This document shows positions 15,338-23,833 of a stretch of 35,288 nucleotides of DNA, one piece after another (the stretch's first letter is position 1; every line of letters starts with the position of its first letter). The DNA comes from JBKHDT01 sp049974825 (GTDB lineage: Bacteria; Pseudomonadota; Gammaproteobacteria; Halothiobacillales; Halothiobacillaceae). The stretch is from contig JBNGDJ010000009.1 of assembly GCA_049974825.1 (NCBI GenBank), positions 1 through 35,288 of the forward strand, written 5' to 3'. Under the pieces are notes generated by a model. It searched no databases. It was given only the letters and a program-made list of their open reading frames with translations, and was not told where the DNA came from. The position numbers and the translations under genes are program-made.

Positions 15338-16378
15338 ATGATCGGTCGGCTGATGGCGTGGCTAGGTCTGGGTAGCAACCGCTCAAAGGATGCACGACGC
15401 GCTTCGGCGCCATCGTCCCCAATGACAGCTGAGCAGGACCCGGCCTCCCTGCGCGCCGGCCTGTCCGAGCAGACCATCAGCGGGATCAACCAGGCCTACC
15501 TCCAGTCGCTGTTTTCCGTTGCCGCTCTGAGGCAGGAGGAGCCTGGCGAGAAAGAACTGGCCTGGCTGCGGGCGCGCCGGGAGACTCTGGCGAAGGACCC
15601 TGAGTCGTTGCAGTCGTTGGTGCCTCGCCTGCCCTCGATCATGCCGCGCCTGATGTCTGCGGTAAACAACCCCGAATCCACCAATGCGCGCCAGCTCGCC
15701 GGCATGATCGAGACCGACCCGGTGATCGCCACCACGGTTCTGAGGGTCGTGAACAGCCCCGCCATGCGGGTGCGCCGCGAAGATATCGACAGCCTGGAAC
15801 AGGCGATCATGGTGCTTGGCTTTGCCGGCATGCGCGAGGCGATCGCCGCGGCAGTCGTCAGCCCCATAGCCCGCTTTGACCGCGACGCGCGGCTGAACTC
15901 CCGAGGCATCCAGCAACTTTGGCCGGTCAGCCTCCATGCTGCGGTCGGCGCCCGGGAAGGCTGTCAGCGCTTCGCAGCGGAGCGCGCCTTTGATGCCTAC
16001 ATGGCCGCTCTGGTGCACAACAGCGGACTGATCGCGCTGCTGCGCAGTCTCAAGGCACTGGATTGCGCCCGGCTGTCCCCGACGCTGCTCACCGAGATGG
16101 ATGCCCTGGCACGCCATTACACCCTGGCTATTGCGACATCCTGGGGGCTGAGTGCCGCCACGCTGGCCATGCTCAATGACTGGGCGGAGGGCCGATCCGC
16201 CAGCCGGGAGCAGGCCATGTTTCGTGATTTGATTGTTTTCATGCGGGCCAACGCCCTGCATGCCATAGGCCAGATCGACAAGGCCCGTCTGCGAGGACTC
16301 TGGCGACAGCTGCCCGATTATGCGGATGGCTGGTTTGAAGAGTGCACGGCGCGTTCAGGAACATCCGGCGCGGCCTGA
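15338..16378 (+). CDS. HDOD domain signalling protein
   Basis: Protein of 346 aa whose central and C-terminal part (about 90-310) is an HDOD domain, a relative of HD phosphohydrolases that normally lacks catalytic metal ligands. Recognisable blocks are LPSIMPRLMSAVNNPES, LAGMIETDPVIATTVLRVVNS, and LEQAIMVLGFAGMREAI, followed by VHNSGLIALL where active HD enzymes have HDIG. The first ~85 residues are charged and poorly conserved. HDOD proteins act as signalling scaffolds in motility, c-di-GMP and stress control. The start has GGAGG at 15325-15329, 8 nt upstream. It follows bolA and the GGDEF-EAL gene on the same strand. Confidence 0.85.
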   Translation: MIGRLMAWLGLGSNRSKDARRASAPSSPMTAEQDPASLRAGLSEQTISGINQAYLQSLFSVAALRQEEPGEKELAWLRARRETLAKDPESLQSLVPRLPSIMPRLMSAVNNPESTNARQLAGMIETDPVIATTVLRVVNSPAMRVRREDIDSLEQAIMVLGFAGMREAIAAAVVSPIARFDRDARLNSRGIQQLWPVSLHAAVGAREGCQRFAAERAFDAYMAALVHNSGLIALLRSLKALDCARLSPTLLTEMDALARHYTLAIATSWGLSAATLAMLNDWAEGRSASREQAMFRDLIVFMRANALHAIGQIDKARLRGLWRQLPDYADGWFEECTARSGTSGAA

Positions 16379-16499
16379 TCGATCCCTCCATCAGTGAGAC
16401 TCGACACAAGTCCCACTCCGGGCTTTGGGCTGATGTCCGCCTGACGCGTCAGCCGGCCGAGCCCGCGCTCAGAAGCGTCCAGCCCGCTACACCCAAGAT

Positions 16500-16586
16500 C
16501 CGGGCCCCGCGATTCAATCACCTGGACCATTTTCCGGCAGGGCATTCACGCCCTGCGCGGGAATCTCTGCATTTGTGAAGATCTTC
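16500..16586 (-). repeat. Intergenic hairpin repeat, copy 2
   Basis: Read on the minus strand this matches copy 1b: CACAAATGCAGAGATTCCC, then hairpin GCAGGGC with GCCCTGC (16537-16556), a decayed version of the GNRA stem, and TTGAATCGCGG. It occupies the gap between the HDOD gene and the end of pilV, both of which point into it. A 12-bp palindrome, CTGACGCGTCAG, lies nearby at 16441-16452, and GAAGATCTTC at 16577-16586. No T-tract terminator is seen. Confidence 0.7.
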
Positions 16587-16587
16587 C

Positions 16588-18183
16588 TCAAGGACAATCC
16601 GCCGCTGTCTTGCCAATATTCACCCCGATCTGCAACTCCGTGGCGTCTTCCGGAATATCCGTGAAGGTCACGCTGTTGCCGGCGAGAGTGGTTTGAGTCG
16701 GGTAGGGCCCCGCATCGGCCAGCGGATCGCAGACCGTCACGCCGGTTTTCGGGTAGATGCTCAGCGTGCCGCTCCATGCCGTGCCGGTCCAGCCGGTCCG
16801 GGTCGCCGTGCAGGTGTACTCAATGGTGGCGGCAGAACTGGTCAGAGTGCAGGCATTGCCGTCGAGGTCCATCGGTGGCGTTTCCAGGCCGTTGTTCAGG
16901 AAATCGTTCTTGTTCTGGAAGCCCTGCGGCGTCACTTCCACGGCCACGGTGGTTTCCAGTGTCTCGCCCGGATCAAAGACCGGCGGGCAATAGTCCGGGG
17001 TCAGGCAGAATCCCTTGCCGGGGCTGTCGACAAACGGCGAGGGGCTGACCAGTTTGAGCTCGGCGTTGCAGTCCGCGTCGGTCGGATTGCCGCCAAAGCG
17101 ATGCAGCAGAAAATGGTGTCCGTCGTAATTCTGCGCAGTATATGTCTCGGTGTCCGGGTCGATGCCGATGCCGACCGAATCCGGGTGGTCCAGGCCCCGG
17201 TCGACGAACCCCCGGTAGATCCGAACCGTGCTCAGGGCCGGGTGTTCGCTGTCCATGCGGGAGGTGTCTACGGGCTGGTCCGGCTCGCCGACGCAGATCC
17301 GGTCGTTGTTGTGCGCGCCTGCGGCCCGGGTAACACCGACATTGCCGTACCAGGCCGGGCCCACATAGCAGGTGTAGTGGAAGTACCGATACTTGGTCGG
17401 TCCGGTCGCCGGCAGGGTTGCCATCGGGTCGATGCCCAGGCGCAGGCAGGCCGAAGCGTCCGAAGCCGTGATGAATGTGTCAGCCCCATTGATGTTCTCG
17501 GTGGTGTAGAAGCGCCCGGAGATGGTGCTGAATGCCTCGCCCGAGCGGATTGTCAGCAGCACGCGGCCGTCACTGTCGATCAGCTCGGTGGCGCCATCCG
17601 GCGCCGTAAACGTATAGGTGCCATTTTCGACCTCGGTGCCATCCTCCAGGGTCGTGATATTGGCGGTCGCGCCTTCCGGTACGGCCTCGTAGACCCGCCC
17701 ACCCTGAATGGCTCGCCCGGTAGGGCGGTCCACGGTAATGCCGGATTCGGGCCCCAGGGCGGTGCGTGCGCCGGAAGTGGGATTGCTCCAGCCGATGAGG
17801 CTTTCAAGCGTGACTTGCTGGGCGCCGTCCTTGGGGTCGGTCCAGCCCACGGTCACGACCACGTCCCAGAGCGTGCTGCCGACGCTGCTGACAGTCCGGT
17901 CCAGCGTGAACGTGGTGTTGGTGCCGGTGACGGTCTGGTCGCTCAGCGAGGTGATCGCGTCAAACTGCGCCCGCGAAATATATCCGCGCAGGTTCTCGAT
18001 ATCCTGCTCGGCGAGTTGCAGCGCCTCGCTGCGCGCCTTGGCCTGTCCACTGGACGAGATCAGCTCGCTTTGCAGCGAGGCGATGGCCAGCAGGCCGACC
18101 GACATCACGACCAGGCCAATCAGCGCCTCGATCAGGGTGAAGCCGCGCGACCGTCCGCCTGTGGTTGCGTACTTATGCGTCAT
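16588..18183 (-). CDS. pilV: Type IV minor pilin PilV with a large C-terminal extension
   Basis: Prepilin-like protein of 531 aa. The class III leader ends at G14|F15 (SRG|FTLIEALIG, Glu at +5) and is followed by a hydrophobic helix (about 15-40), so it is processed by PilD and inserted in the inner membrane or pilus tip complex. PilV proteins are usually about 150-200 aa. Here roughly 350 further residues follow, rich in Thr, Ser, Gly and Asp with about a dozen cysteines, and several beta-sandwich-like stretches. I do not recognise a named domain there. ATG at 18183 chosen because an upstream TTG lacks a ribosome site. It is the last gene of fimT-pilW-pilX-pilV, 44 bp after pilX. Confidence 0.82.
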   Translation of the reverse strand: MTHKYATTGGRSRGFTLIEALIGLVVMSVGLLAIASLQSELISSSGQAKARSEALQLAEQDIENLRGYISRAQFDAITSLSDQTVTGTNTTFTLDRTVSSVGSTLWDVVVTVGWTDPKDGAQQVTLESLIGWSNPTSGARTALGPESGITVDRPTGRAIQGGRVYEAVPEGATANITTLEDGTEVENGTYTFTAPDGATELIDSDGRVLLTIRSGEAFSTISGRFYTTENINGADTFITASDASACLRLGIDPMATLPATGPTKYRYFHYTCYVGPAWYGNVGVTRAAGAHNNDRICVGEPDQPVDTSRMDSEHPALSTVRIYRGFVDRGLDHPDSVGIGIDPDTETYTAQNYDGHHFLLHRFGGNPTDADCNAELKLVSPSPFVDSPGKGFCLTPDYCPPVFDPGETLETTVAVEVTPQGFQNKNDFLNNGLETPPMDLDGNACTLTSSAATIEYTCTATRTGWTGTAWSGTLSIYPKTGVTVCDPLADAGPYPTQTTLAGNSVTFTDIPEDATELQIGVNIGKTAADCP

Positions 18184-18227
18184 GATGCGGAGATCTCCCT
18201 GTTGTTTGTTCAATCCGGCGCCGGGGT

Positions 18228-19484
18228 TCAGGGTTGTGCCCAGTCACGCCAGCTGCCGGGCACGCCGGACAGTTCGCCGATATTCGCCGCGCCTCCGGCG
18301 GCGACCGGATCGTAGAGCACCGTCACGTTGCCGGTTCCGTCGACCTCACCCTCGACGACCGTCGCGCCATAGATCTTGGGCGTTCCCGTACCGCCGACGC
18401 CGCCCCGCACATACACCATGCCGTGAATGACGGCATTCGCCCCGAAGTGTGCATCTCCATCGACAATCAGGATGACCGGCTCCAGACGAGTGCCCAGTTC
18501 CATGTCGATCGTGCCGCCCCCGTCGAGCCAGAGGATCTCGTTTTCGCGCAGCCCGCCGTCGGCCAGTTCGGCCTCGGTCACTTCCTGGGTGACCACCGTG
18601 TCCCTGTAGCTGGCCGGGTCCAGTCCGAAATAGCTCTGGAACAGTTCATCGTTCGTGAGGTTGAGCAGAGTGGTATCGGTCTCGATCACGTCCGGCCCGC
18701 GGGCATCCTTGTGGGTGCTGCAGATGTAATAGGCGCTGTTGTTGTTGCAGTTGGCAAAGTTGGTGTCTTCCGGGACCGCCGGGTAGTTGGCCAGCAAATC
18801 CGGGTCATCCAGGTCGGGCGCTTGGGGAACCGGCAGGTTGGGGTCACGGATAAAGGTCTTCGCGGTCGCGTTGTTGAAGTCCAGCGAATGTCCGGTCCAG
18901 ATGGTCAGGTTGTTGTAGTAGTTGACGACCGTCATGTTGCCGGAGACATTCACGTTGCCCCGGGCCGTCAGGGGGTTGGAGGGCGGGCGGGCCATTGACG
19001 GGCTGGCGCGCAAAAGCTGTGTGACCATGTGCCGGGCCGCCGAGTCGTCGGACCAGCCACAGGCAATCACCATGGCGTTGCGTGCCCGGTGCGAGGCGTC
19101 ATTGCAGGTCATGGTGGCAGTGGCACTGCGGGCGCAGCGGCCATCATTGCCCGGGTTGAAGTCGGGGGTTTCGCTGTCGCAGAACAGGACTCGATAGGTC
19201 GCGCCGTTGTCCAGGGTCTGGGTCGGCAGGACGTCGAGCTGGTCGTCATCGTCCTGGTCCAGCCCCCCGGCCAGCATGTAGCTGTGCGCACGGTCCAGAC
19301 CGGCCTCGGCTGCGGCCATCGCCTGCTTGGCGCGCAGTTCGTTGGCCGATACCCGCTGCTCCATGATGGCCGACCGGGCCGTGAACAGGACCACGATGGT
19401 AATGGCCACCAGCAGGATGAGGGCCACGAGCAGGGTGACCTGGCCACGCTCGTTCCGGCCGGGATTGCCTGTCATCCGGTTCAT
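18228..19484 (-). CDS. pilX: Type IV pilus assembly protein PilX-like
   Basis: PilX-type minor pilin (418 aa, about twice the usual length). The N terminus has a positively charged leader, a G14|Q15 candidate cleavage site and the hydrophobic helix GQVTLLVALILLVAITIVV, followed by EQRVSANELRAKQAMAAAEAGLDRA, the classic PilX pattern. It lacks Glu at +5, as PilX proteins often do. The extra C-terminal half is rich in Asn, Gly and Thr, and includes hydrophobic repeats (VILIVDGDAHFGANAVIHG, then VYVRGG, IYGATVVEG) that look like a beta-solenoid; this is inference. The start overlaps the pilW stop by 4 nt (ATGA). Confidence 0.82.
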   Translation of the reverse strand: MNRMTGNPGRNERGQVTLLVALILLVAITIVVLFTARSAIMEQRVSANELRAKQAMAAAEAGLDRAHSYMLAGGLDQDDDDQLDVLPTQTLDNGATYRVLFCDSETPDFNPGNDGRCARSATATMTCNDASHRARNAMVIACGWSDDSAARHMVTQLLRASPSMARPPSNPLTARGNVNVSGNMTVVNYYNNLTIWTGHSLDFNNATAKTFIRDPNLPVPQAPDLDDPDLLANYPAVPEDTNFANCNNNSAYYICSTHKDARGPDVIETDTTLLNLTNDELFQSYFGLDPASYRDTVVTQEVTEAELADGGLRENEILWLDGGGTIDMELGTRLEPVILIVDGDAHFGANAVIHGMVYVRGGVGGTGTPKIYGATVVEGEVDGTGNVTVLYDPVAAGGAANIGELSGVPGSWRDWAQP

Positions 19485-20302
19485 GGCGTTGCCTCGACAA
19501 TTCGGTTGTTTCGTATCTTGACCGTGTCGGCCAGCGAGATGGTCACTGCCGGATCCTGTGCGTGCCGGCCCTCGATCTCGACCGTAATGCGGCGCACCTC
19601 GACCAGCCGGTCACCTGCCGTGGCGCTGTAGCCGGTGGTACTGCTGTCGCAGGCTGGGGTGCTGCTGTTGGCCGCCGCTTCCCAGGTCGCTCCGCTGTCG
19701 ATGTTCAGACAGCGCGAGCCCTCCGTGCTGAAGGTCAGCTGCGTCACGTCCACCACGTCCGGGTCGGTCAGGTCCTCGAACAGGCCGGCCTCGCAGGTTG
19801 CCGTGCCATCGGTGCCAAGTGACGTGCCGGGGATAGTTGCCTGCAACTGTCCTGCCGCCAGTCGATAGCCATACAGCGGGGCATTCGCCGGGCTGGCATT
19901 GTCGTAGAGGTTGCCGTCTTCGTCATGGTCGAAGTCGTAGCTGAACAGCAGGCACTGTCCGTTGTCATGGATCTGGATGTCGGTTGCCGGGGCGGTCAGG
20001 CGAGTGAAGGGGTTTTCTGCCGTGACTGTCGGGTCGCTGGCGGTCGCGTTCGCCCCTGCCCAGTAGCCAGCCCGGCGCAGATCGGCCGTCATGTAACTCA
20101 GGGCACCGCGAAGCTGCTGGTTGAGCTTCACAATTGCGAGCGTATCGCTGCTGCCACGCAGGGCAGAGAGGAACACCGTGCCCACCACCGCAATCACGAT
20201 CAGGCCAATCACCATGCCGATCATCAGCTCCACCAGCGTCACGCCAGACTGGCGTGGCCGCGGCGTCCGGGACGCAGACTGAAGGAAATGGCTCAGGAAC
20301 AT
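19481..20302 (-). CDS. pilW: Type IV pilus assembly protein PilW
   Basis: PilW-type minor pilin (273 aa, near usual size). Leader cleavage is expected at G20|V21 in QSG|VTLVELMIGM, with Glu at +5 and a hydrophobic helix to about residue 45. The stretch LNQQLRGALSYMTADLRRAGYW is the PilW signature. The remainder is a beta-rich domain with paired cysteines. It overlaps fimT upstream by 10 nt and pilX downstream by 4 nt, so the operon is tightly coupled. It is expected to join the minor pilin complex that primes pilus assembly in the inner membrane. Confidence 0.9.
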   Translation of the reverse strand: MFLSHFLQSASRTPRPRQSGVTLVELMIGMVIGLIVIAVVGTVFLSALRGSSDTLAIVKLNQQLRGALSYMTADLRRAGYWAGANATASDPTVTAENPFTRLTAPATDIQIHDNGQCLLFSYDFDHDEDGNLYDNASPANAPLYGYRLAAGQLQATIPGTSLGTDGTATCEAGLFEDLTDPDVVDVTQLTFSTEGSRCLNIDSGATWEAAANSSTPACDSSTTGYSATAGDRLVEVRRITVEIEGRHAQDPAVTISLADTVKIRNNRIVEATP

Positions 20303-20931
20303 GCCGGATAGGCTCCGATATTGGCGGTCGGGGAGCAGATCGACAGCTGACCGAGCCGTGAGACGGAAACGCGCAACTCAAACCCCTGAGGCGAGGACAG
20401 CGTGATTGCCTGGCCAGGCTGGCTTCCCAGAGTCCCGCGCATGGGTTCAAAGGTCATGGACAGGCCCCCCTGAGTCATGGCGATGCCCTCGAAGGCATCC
20501 TGTGGAATGCGCTGAAGCGATGGCGTGCTGGTCCCGTCGCGTGAAATCACGCAGGCGTCGGCTTCGGTTGGATCGGCCACGTTGCAGTCGCAATCGGCGC
20601 GCTCGGAAACACCGAGGCACCAAAGCCCGACATCGGTGTCGACCACCACGTGGATTGGTATCGACTGCTTGATCGCCTCCGAGTGCGCCAGCTGGATTTC
20701 CGAATATACCGCCTCGGTTGCCTGGACCAGCCGGCGCTTTTCCAGCGTGTCGATGGTCCCGACCGCCAGCACCACCAAGATGGCAAGCACCGCAATGGTG
20801 ATCATCAGCTCAATCAGGGTAAAACCGCCCGGGCCGCCGCCCACGCTGCGCGAAAAGCCAACCGATCTTCCGGGGCGGCAGGCTGCGGAGCCGTTTGCGG
20901 ATGGTGCTGCTGATGTCAGGCCTGTCTTCAC
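20293..20931 (-). CDS. fimT: GspH/FimT-family minor pseudopilin
   Basis: First gene of the minor pilin operon (212 aa). The prepilin site is G36|F37 in GPGG|FTLIELMITI, with Glu at +5 and a hydrophobic helix. The following KRRLVQATEAVYSEIQLAHSEAIKQ matches the FimT/GspH helix, then a small beta domain with cysteine pairs. I place the start at GTG 20931, which has GAGGT 5 nt upstream. The ATG at 21012 lies upstream of a perfect TATAAT (20992-20997, minus strand) and would not be on the transcript. The 36-residue leader is long for the family, so a GTG at 20844 remains possible but has no ribosome site. Confidence 0.8.
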   Translation of the reverse strand: MKTGLTSAAPSANGSAACRPGRSVGFSRSVGGGPGGFTLIELMITIAVLAILVVLAVGTIDTLEKRRLVQATEAVYSEIQLAHSEAIKQSIPIHVVVDTDVGLWCLGVSERADCDCNVADPTEADACVISRDGTSTPSLQRIPQDAFEGIAMTQGGLSMTFEPMRGTLGSQPGQAITLSSPQGFELRVSVSRLGQLSICSPTANIGAYPACS

Positions 20932-20991
20932 CGGATACCTCGGACCAAGGGCCGGCCCGAGAGCGAGCCGGCGCGGGAATTTCAGTCTTTG

Positions 20992-20997
20992 ATTATA
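20992..20997 (-). promoter_or_regulatory. Candidate -10 box for fimT-pilW-pilX-pilV
   Basis: A perfect TATAAT on the minus strand within the 300-bp fimT/pilE divergent gap. It would start transcription about 50-55 nt before the GTG start of fimT. The -35 region is poor (CACTTT at 17 bp). The rest of the gap toward pilE shows only a weak TGCTAATCT at 21103-21111 on the plus strand; no gene is seen. Confidence 0.4.
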
Positions 20998-21231
20998 GTG
21001 CGCGTTTGTCATGTAAAGTGGAAACGCCCCGCCGCTTGTCGGATAAAAACGCCCGCCGATCCGAAACCGATTTCGCGCAGGGCAGCAGGTGGCGTCAGTC
21101 GCTGCTAATCTTGGTCCTGACGAATGCAGACCGTGCCCGGATGGGGCAGCGCAAACGCTCCGCGACGACCCCTTCCCCAACCGGGGCAGTTATCGTGCCG
21201 GACTTGGATCAATCTCAAGAGTATCGGGAAG

Positions 21232-21630
21232 ATGCAGAAATCCAGCCTGCGACCGCTAGGGTTTACCCTCATCGAGGTCATGATCGTGGTCGTGGTGGTC
21301 GCCATTCTGGCGGCGATCGCCTATCCCAGCTACGTCAACTACGTTATCCGGGCCGAGCGCAGCGATGCGCGCGAGGCACTGCTGAGCATTCATCTGGCTC
21401 AGGAGAAATGGCGGGCCAACAATCCCCAGTATGCGGCCGACCTTGGCACCCTGGGTTTGTCGACCACTTCCCCGGAAGGGCACTTCACCCTGAGTGTCGG
21501 CTCCGCCTCGGCGACCGGCTTCGTTGCCACGGCTGCCCGTGTCGAATCCGGTCGTGACCCCGACTGCAGCCCGATGACCCTCACGGTCGGGACCGGCGGC
21601 GAGACCCGGTCACCGGCCGATTGCTGGTAA
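21232..21630 (+). CDS. pilE: Type IV pilin-like minor pilin PilE
   Basis: Short type IV pilin (132 aa). The leader is brief and the cleavage site is G10|F11 in RPLG|FTLIEVMIVV, with Glu at +5 and a hydrophobic helix. AAIAYPSYVNYVIRAERSDAREALL is typical of the PilE minor pilin group. Two C-terminal cysteines (DPDCS and ADCW) would form the D-region disulfide. It is transcribed divergently from fimT-pilW-pilX-pilV, whereas in many relatives it follows pilY1 in the same operon. No pilY1 is present in the window. The ATG at 21232 is set by the leader length; a longer in-frame reading is unlike a prepilin leader. Confidence 0.88.
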   Translation: MQKSSLRPLGFTLIEVMIVVVVVAILAAIAYPSYVNYVIRAERSDAREALLSIHLAQEKWRANNPQYAADLGTLGLSTTSPEGHFTLSVGSASATGFVATAARVESGRDPDCSPMTLTVGTGGETRSPADCW

Positions 21631-21894
21631 AGCCGTCTCACGGTGAATTTGGCCGTTCCGCTTCTCGCTGAATCCTTGCCTGTTTCCGTGAATCCTGGTT
21701 GCCGGCCCTTCCGAAAGCCTTGCGCGAAGGCTTGGCAGGGCCTGGTGCGGGGGCGACCGTCTGTTGCGCCTTCCGTCCCGTGATCGTGTAACCTGATCAA
21801 TCTCTGACCTTGCCGACGTCGCGGCATTTTTCTGAGCCACGCTTGGGAAGGCAGGGAGGGACGTCAGGCAAGGTTGTACGGGGAGCAGAGGCAA

Positions 21895-23658
21895 GTGAAA
21901 CCATCAGGGGCAGCGCAAGAAGGCATGTCTGGCAAGCCGGTGCCTGGCGGGCTTTTGTCCTATCTGAGAATTGGCACGCTGATCTTCAGCGTGCTTTTGC
22001 TGTTGGCGATGGGGCCGCTGCTGGCACGCCAGTACCACCTTGAAGAGCAGCGTCTGCTCGACCAGATCGAGAACCGGATTGTCGACCGTGCCCGTTCCCT
22101 GGACGAAAAGGTTGGCAATCTCGTCTACCAGGTCGACAGCATGCGGCGCTGGGGCGAGTTCGCACTCAATCTGCCGGGCGGTCTGCCCCCTTCGCCGCTG
22201 CTGAACGGGGTGCAGGATCTGCCCGGCGGGGTATTCACCCTGGACCGGATTCCCCCGGCGTTTCAGTCCGCGCAGATCGGCAATATCTACGGGCTCGGTT
22301 CGGTCGAGACGCTCGACCCGCTGCTGCGCGAAGAGCTCAACATGGCGCTGTGGATGTTCCCCATGCACCAGGCGGCGCTGGAGGCCTCGCCGGAACTTGC
22401 CTGGGTGTACTACGACTCGATCGGCGTCATTTACGCCATTTCTCCCTGGATTCACAGTGACCGGATGCTGAAGCAGACCGGCGCCGAGACACTTGCCGGG
22501 TTGCTGGCCTACGCACTGGAAATGGACTTCATCCAGCTCGGCTCCCCGCAGCGCAATCCGGGCCGGCTGCCCTACTGGACTCCGCTGTACATGGACCCGG
22601 CCGGCAAGGGGCTGATGGTTACCCACGGTGCGCCGGTGTACACGGGCGACCGGTTCCGGGGCATTGTCGCCGCTGATCTCACCCTCGACTTTCTGAGCAA
22701 CTACCTGGAAATTCCCGAGCTGGGTGGTCATCCGCTGTTGGCCATCACGCGGGCGGGCGGCGTGCATGGCGGCATTCTGGCCGCCGGCGAGGCCGGGCTG
22801 GTGATCAGTGCTTCGGGGGCCGAGCTGCCACCGGATGAGACCACCCACCTGGCGGACTACCTGCCGGAGGATCTGAGCCGCGACCAGGTGTTCGCCGCCG
22901 ACGGCTTGTTGATGCGTGAGGGGCGCCATTTCGTGATCAACGTACCGCTGACCGTGGCCCCCTGGTCGCTGGTGCATGTCCACCCGGTATCCCAGATCCG
23001 CGAGGCAGTGCTTGAGGCGCTGGCACCGCTGTTTTCAAGCTTTGTCATGCTGCTGTTCATTCTGCTGGCGATGTACCTGGTGCTGCTGCGACAAACCCGG
23101 GAGCACGAATCGTTTTCGCAGGCCCTGCAACGGATGGCGGTGACCGATCCGCTGACGGAGGTATTCAACCGGCGTCATTTCATCAGCGTGGCCGAGTCCG
23201 AGCGCGAACGCGCCCGACGGCATGACCGGGCGCTGTCGCTGCTGTTTCTGGATGTGGATCATTTCAAGCAGGTCAATGACCGGCACGGGCATGCCGTGGG
23301 GGACTTGGTGCTCAAGGAGTTCGTCGTCCGTTGCGGGCGCAAGCTGCGTGCTGCCGACACCCTCGCACGGCTTGGTGGCGAGGAGTTTGCCATTCTGTTG
23401 CCGGAAACCGATCTCGACGGGGCTACGCAGGTCGCAGAACACCTGCGCCAGGATCTGGCGGCGGAACCCTTGCGGATCGACGGGCAGTTGATGAGTGTGA
23501 CAGCGAGCGTTGGCGTTGCGCAGCTGCGGCCGGACGAGTCGGTCGACAGCTGGCTGGGCCGTGCGGATCATGCCATGTACGAGGCCAAGCGGCGCGGGCG
23601 CAATCGTGTGCTGACTGAGCGCGAGATGTCGGCATTGACCGCAGGTGACAGGCGGTAA
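21895..23658 (+). CDS. Membrane-bound diguanylate cyclase with periplasmic sensor domain
   Basis: Predicted inner-membrane c-di-GMP synthase (587 aa). A first membrane helix (about 20-42) is followed by a periplasmic sensor domain (about 45-375) with a Cache-like layout, then a second helix (about 385-410). The GGDEF domain (about 425-580) has an intact GGEEF at 494-498 and an intact inhibition site RAAD (485-488), so it should be product-regulated. The ligand is unknown. Start: GTG 21895 with GGGAG 9 nt upstream; ATG 21925 and TTG 21874 are alternatives. The 264-bp gap before it holds a 7-bp stem (AAGCCTT-GCGCG-AAGGCTT, 21715-21733) but no gene. Its position near pilin genes suggests surface-related signalling. 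Confidence 0.88.
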   Translation: MKPSGAAQEGMSGKPVPGGLLSYLRIGTLIFSVLLLLAMGPLLARQYHLEEQRLLDQIENRIVDRARSLDEKVGNLVYQVDSMRRWGEFALNLPGGLPPSPLLNGVQDLPGGVFTLDRIPPAFQSAQIGNIYGLGSVETLDPLLREELNMALWMFPMHQAALEASPELAWVYYDSIGVIYAISPWIHSDRMLKQTGAETLAGLLAYALEMDFIQLGSPQRNPGRLPYWTPLYMDPAGKGLMVTHGAPVYTGDRFRGIVAADLTLDFLSNYLEIPELGGHPLLAITRAGGVHGGILAAGEAGLVISASGAELPPDETTHLADYLPEDLSRDQVFAADGLLMREGRHFVINVPLTVAPWSLVHVHPVSQIREAVLEALAPLFSSFVMLLFILLAMYLVLLRQTREHESFSQALQRMAVTDPLTEVFNRRHFISVAESERERARRHDRALSLLFLDVDHFKQVNDRHGHAVGDLVLKEFVVRCGRKLRAADTLARLGGEEFAILLPETDLDGATQVAEHLRQDLAAEPLRIDGQLMSVTASVGVAQLRPDESVDSWLGRADHAMYEAKRRGRNRVLTEREMSALTAGDRR

Positions 23659-23833
23659 CATCATGGGCGTGCGTGTCAATGGGGCGCAATGCCCACGGAA
23701 TGCAGGTGCGGGCCAGGCGATGGCCCGACAGAAGGCAGATAACCCTTTGGTGCACCCAGAGGCTGAAGGCCCGCACTCAGCCAGACTGTCAGCCATCCCG
23801 AGGATTACTCGTCCCCGTTACAGGAAGCTGCCC

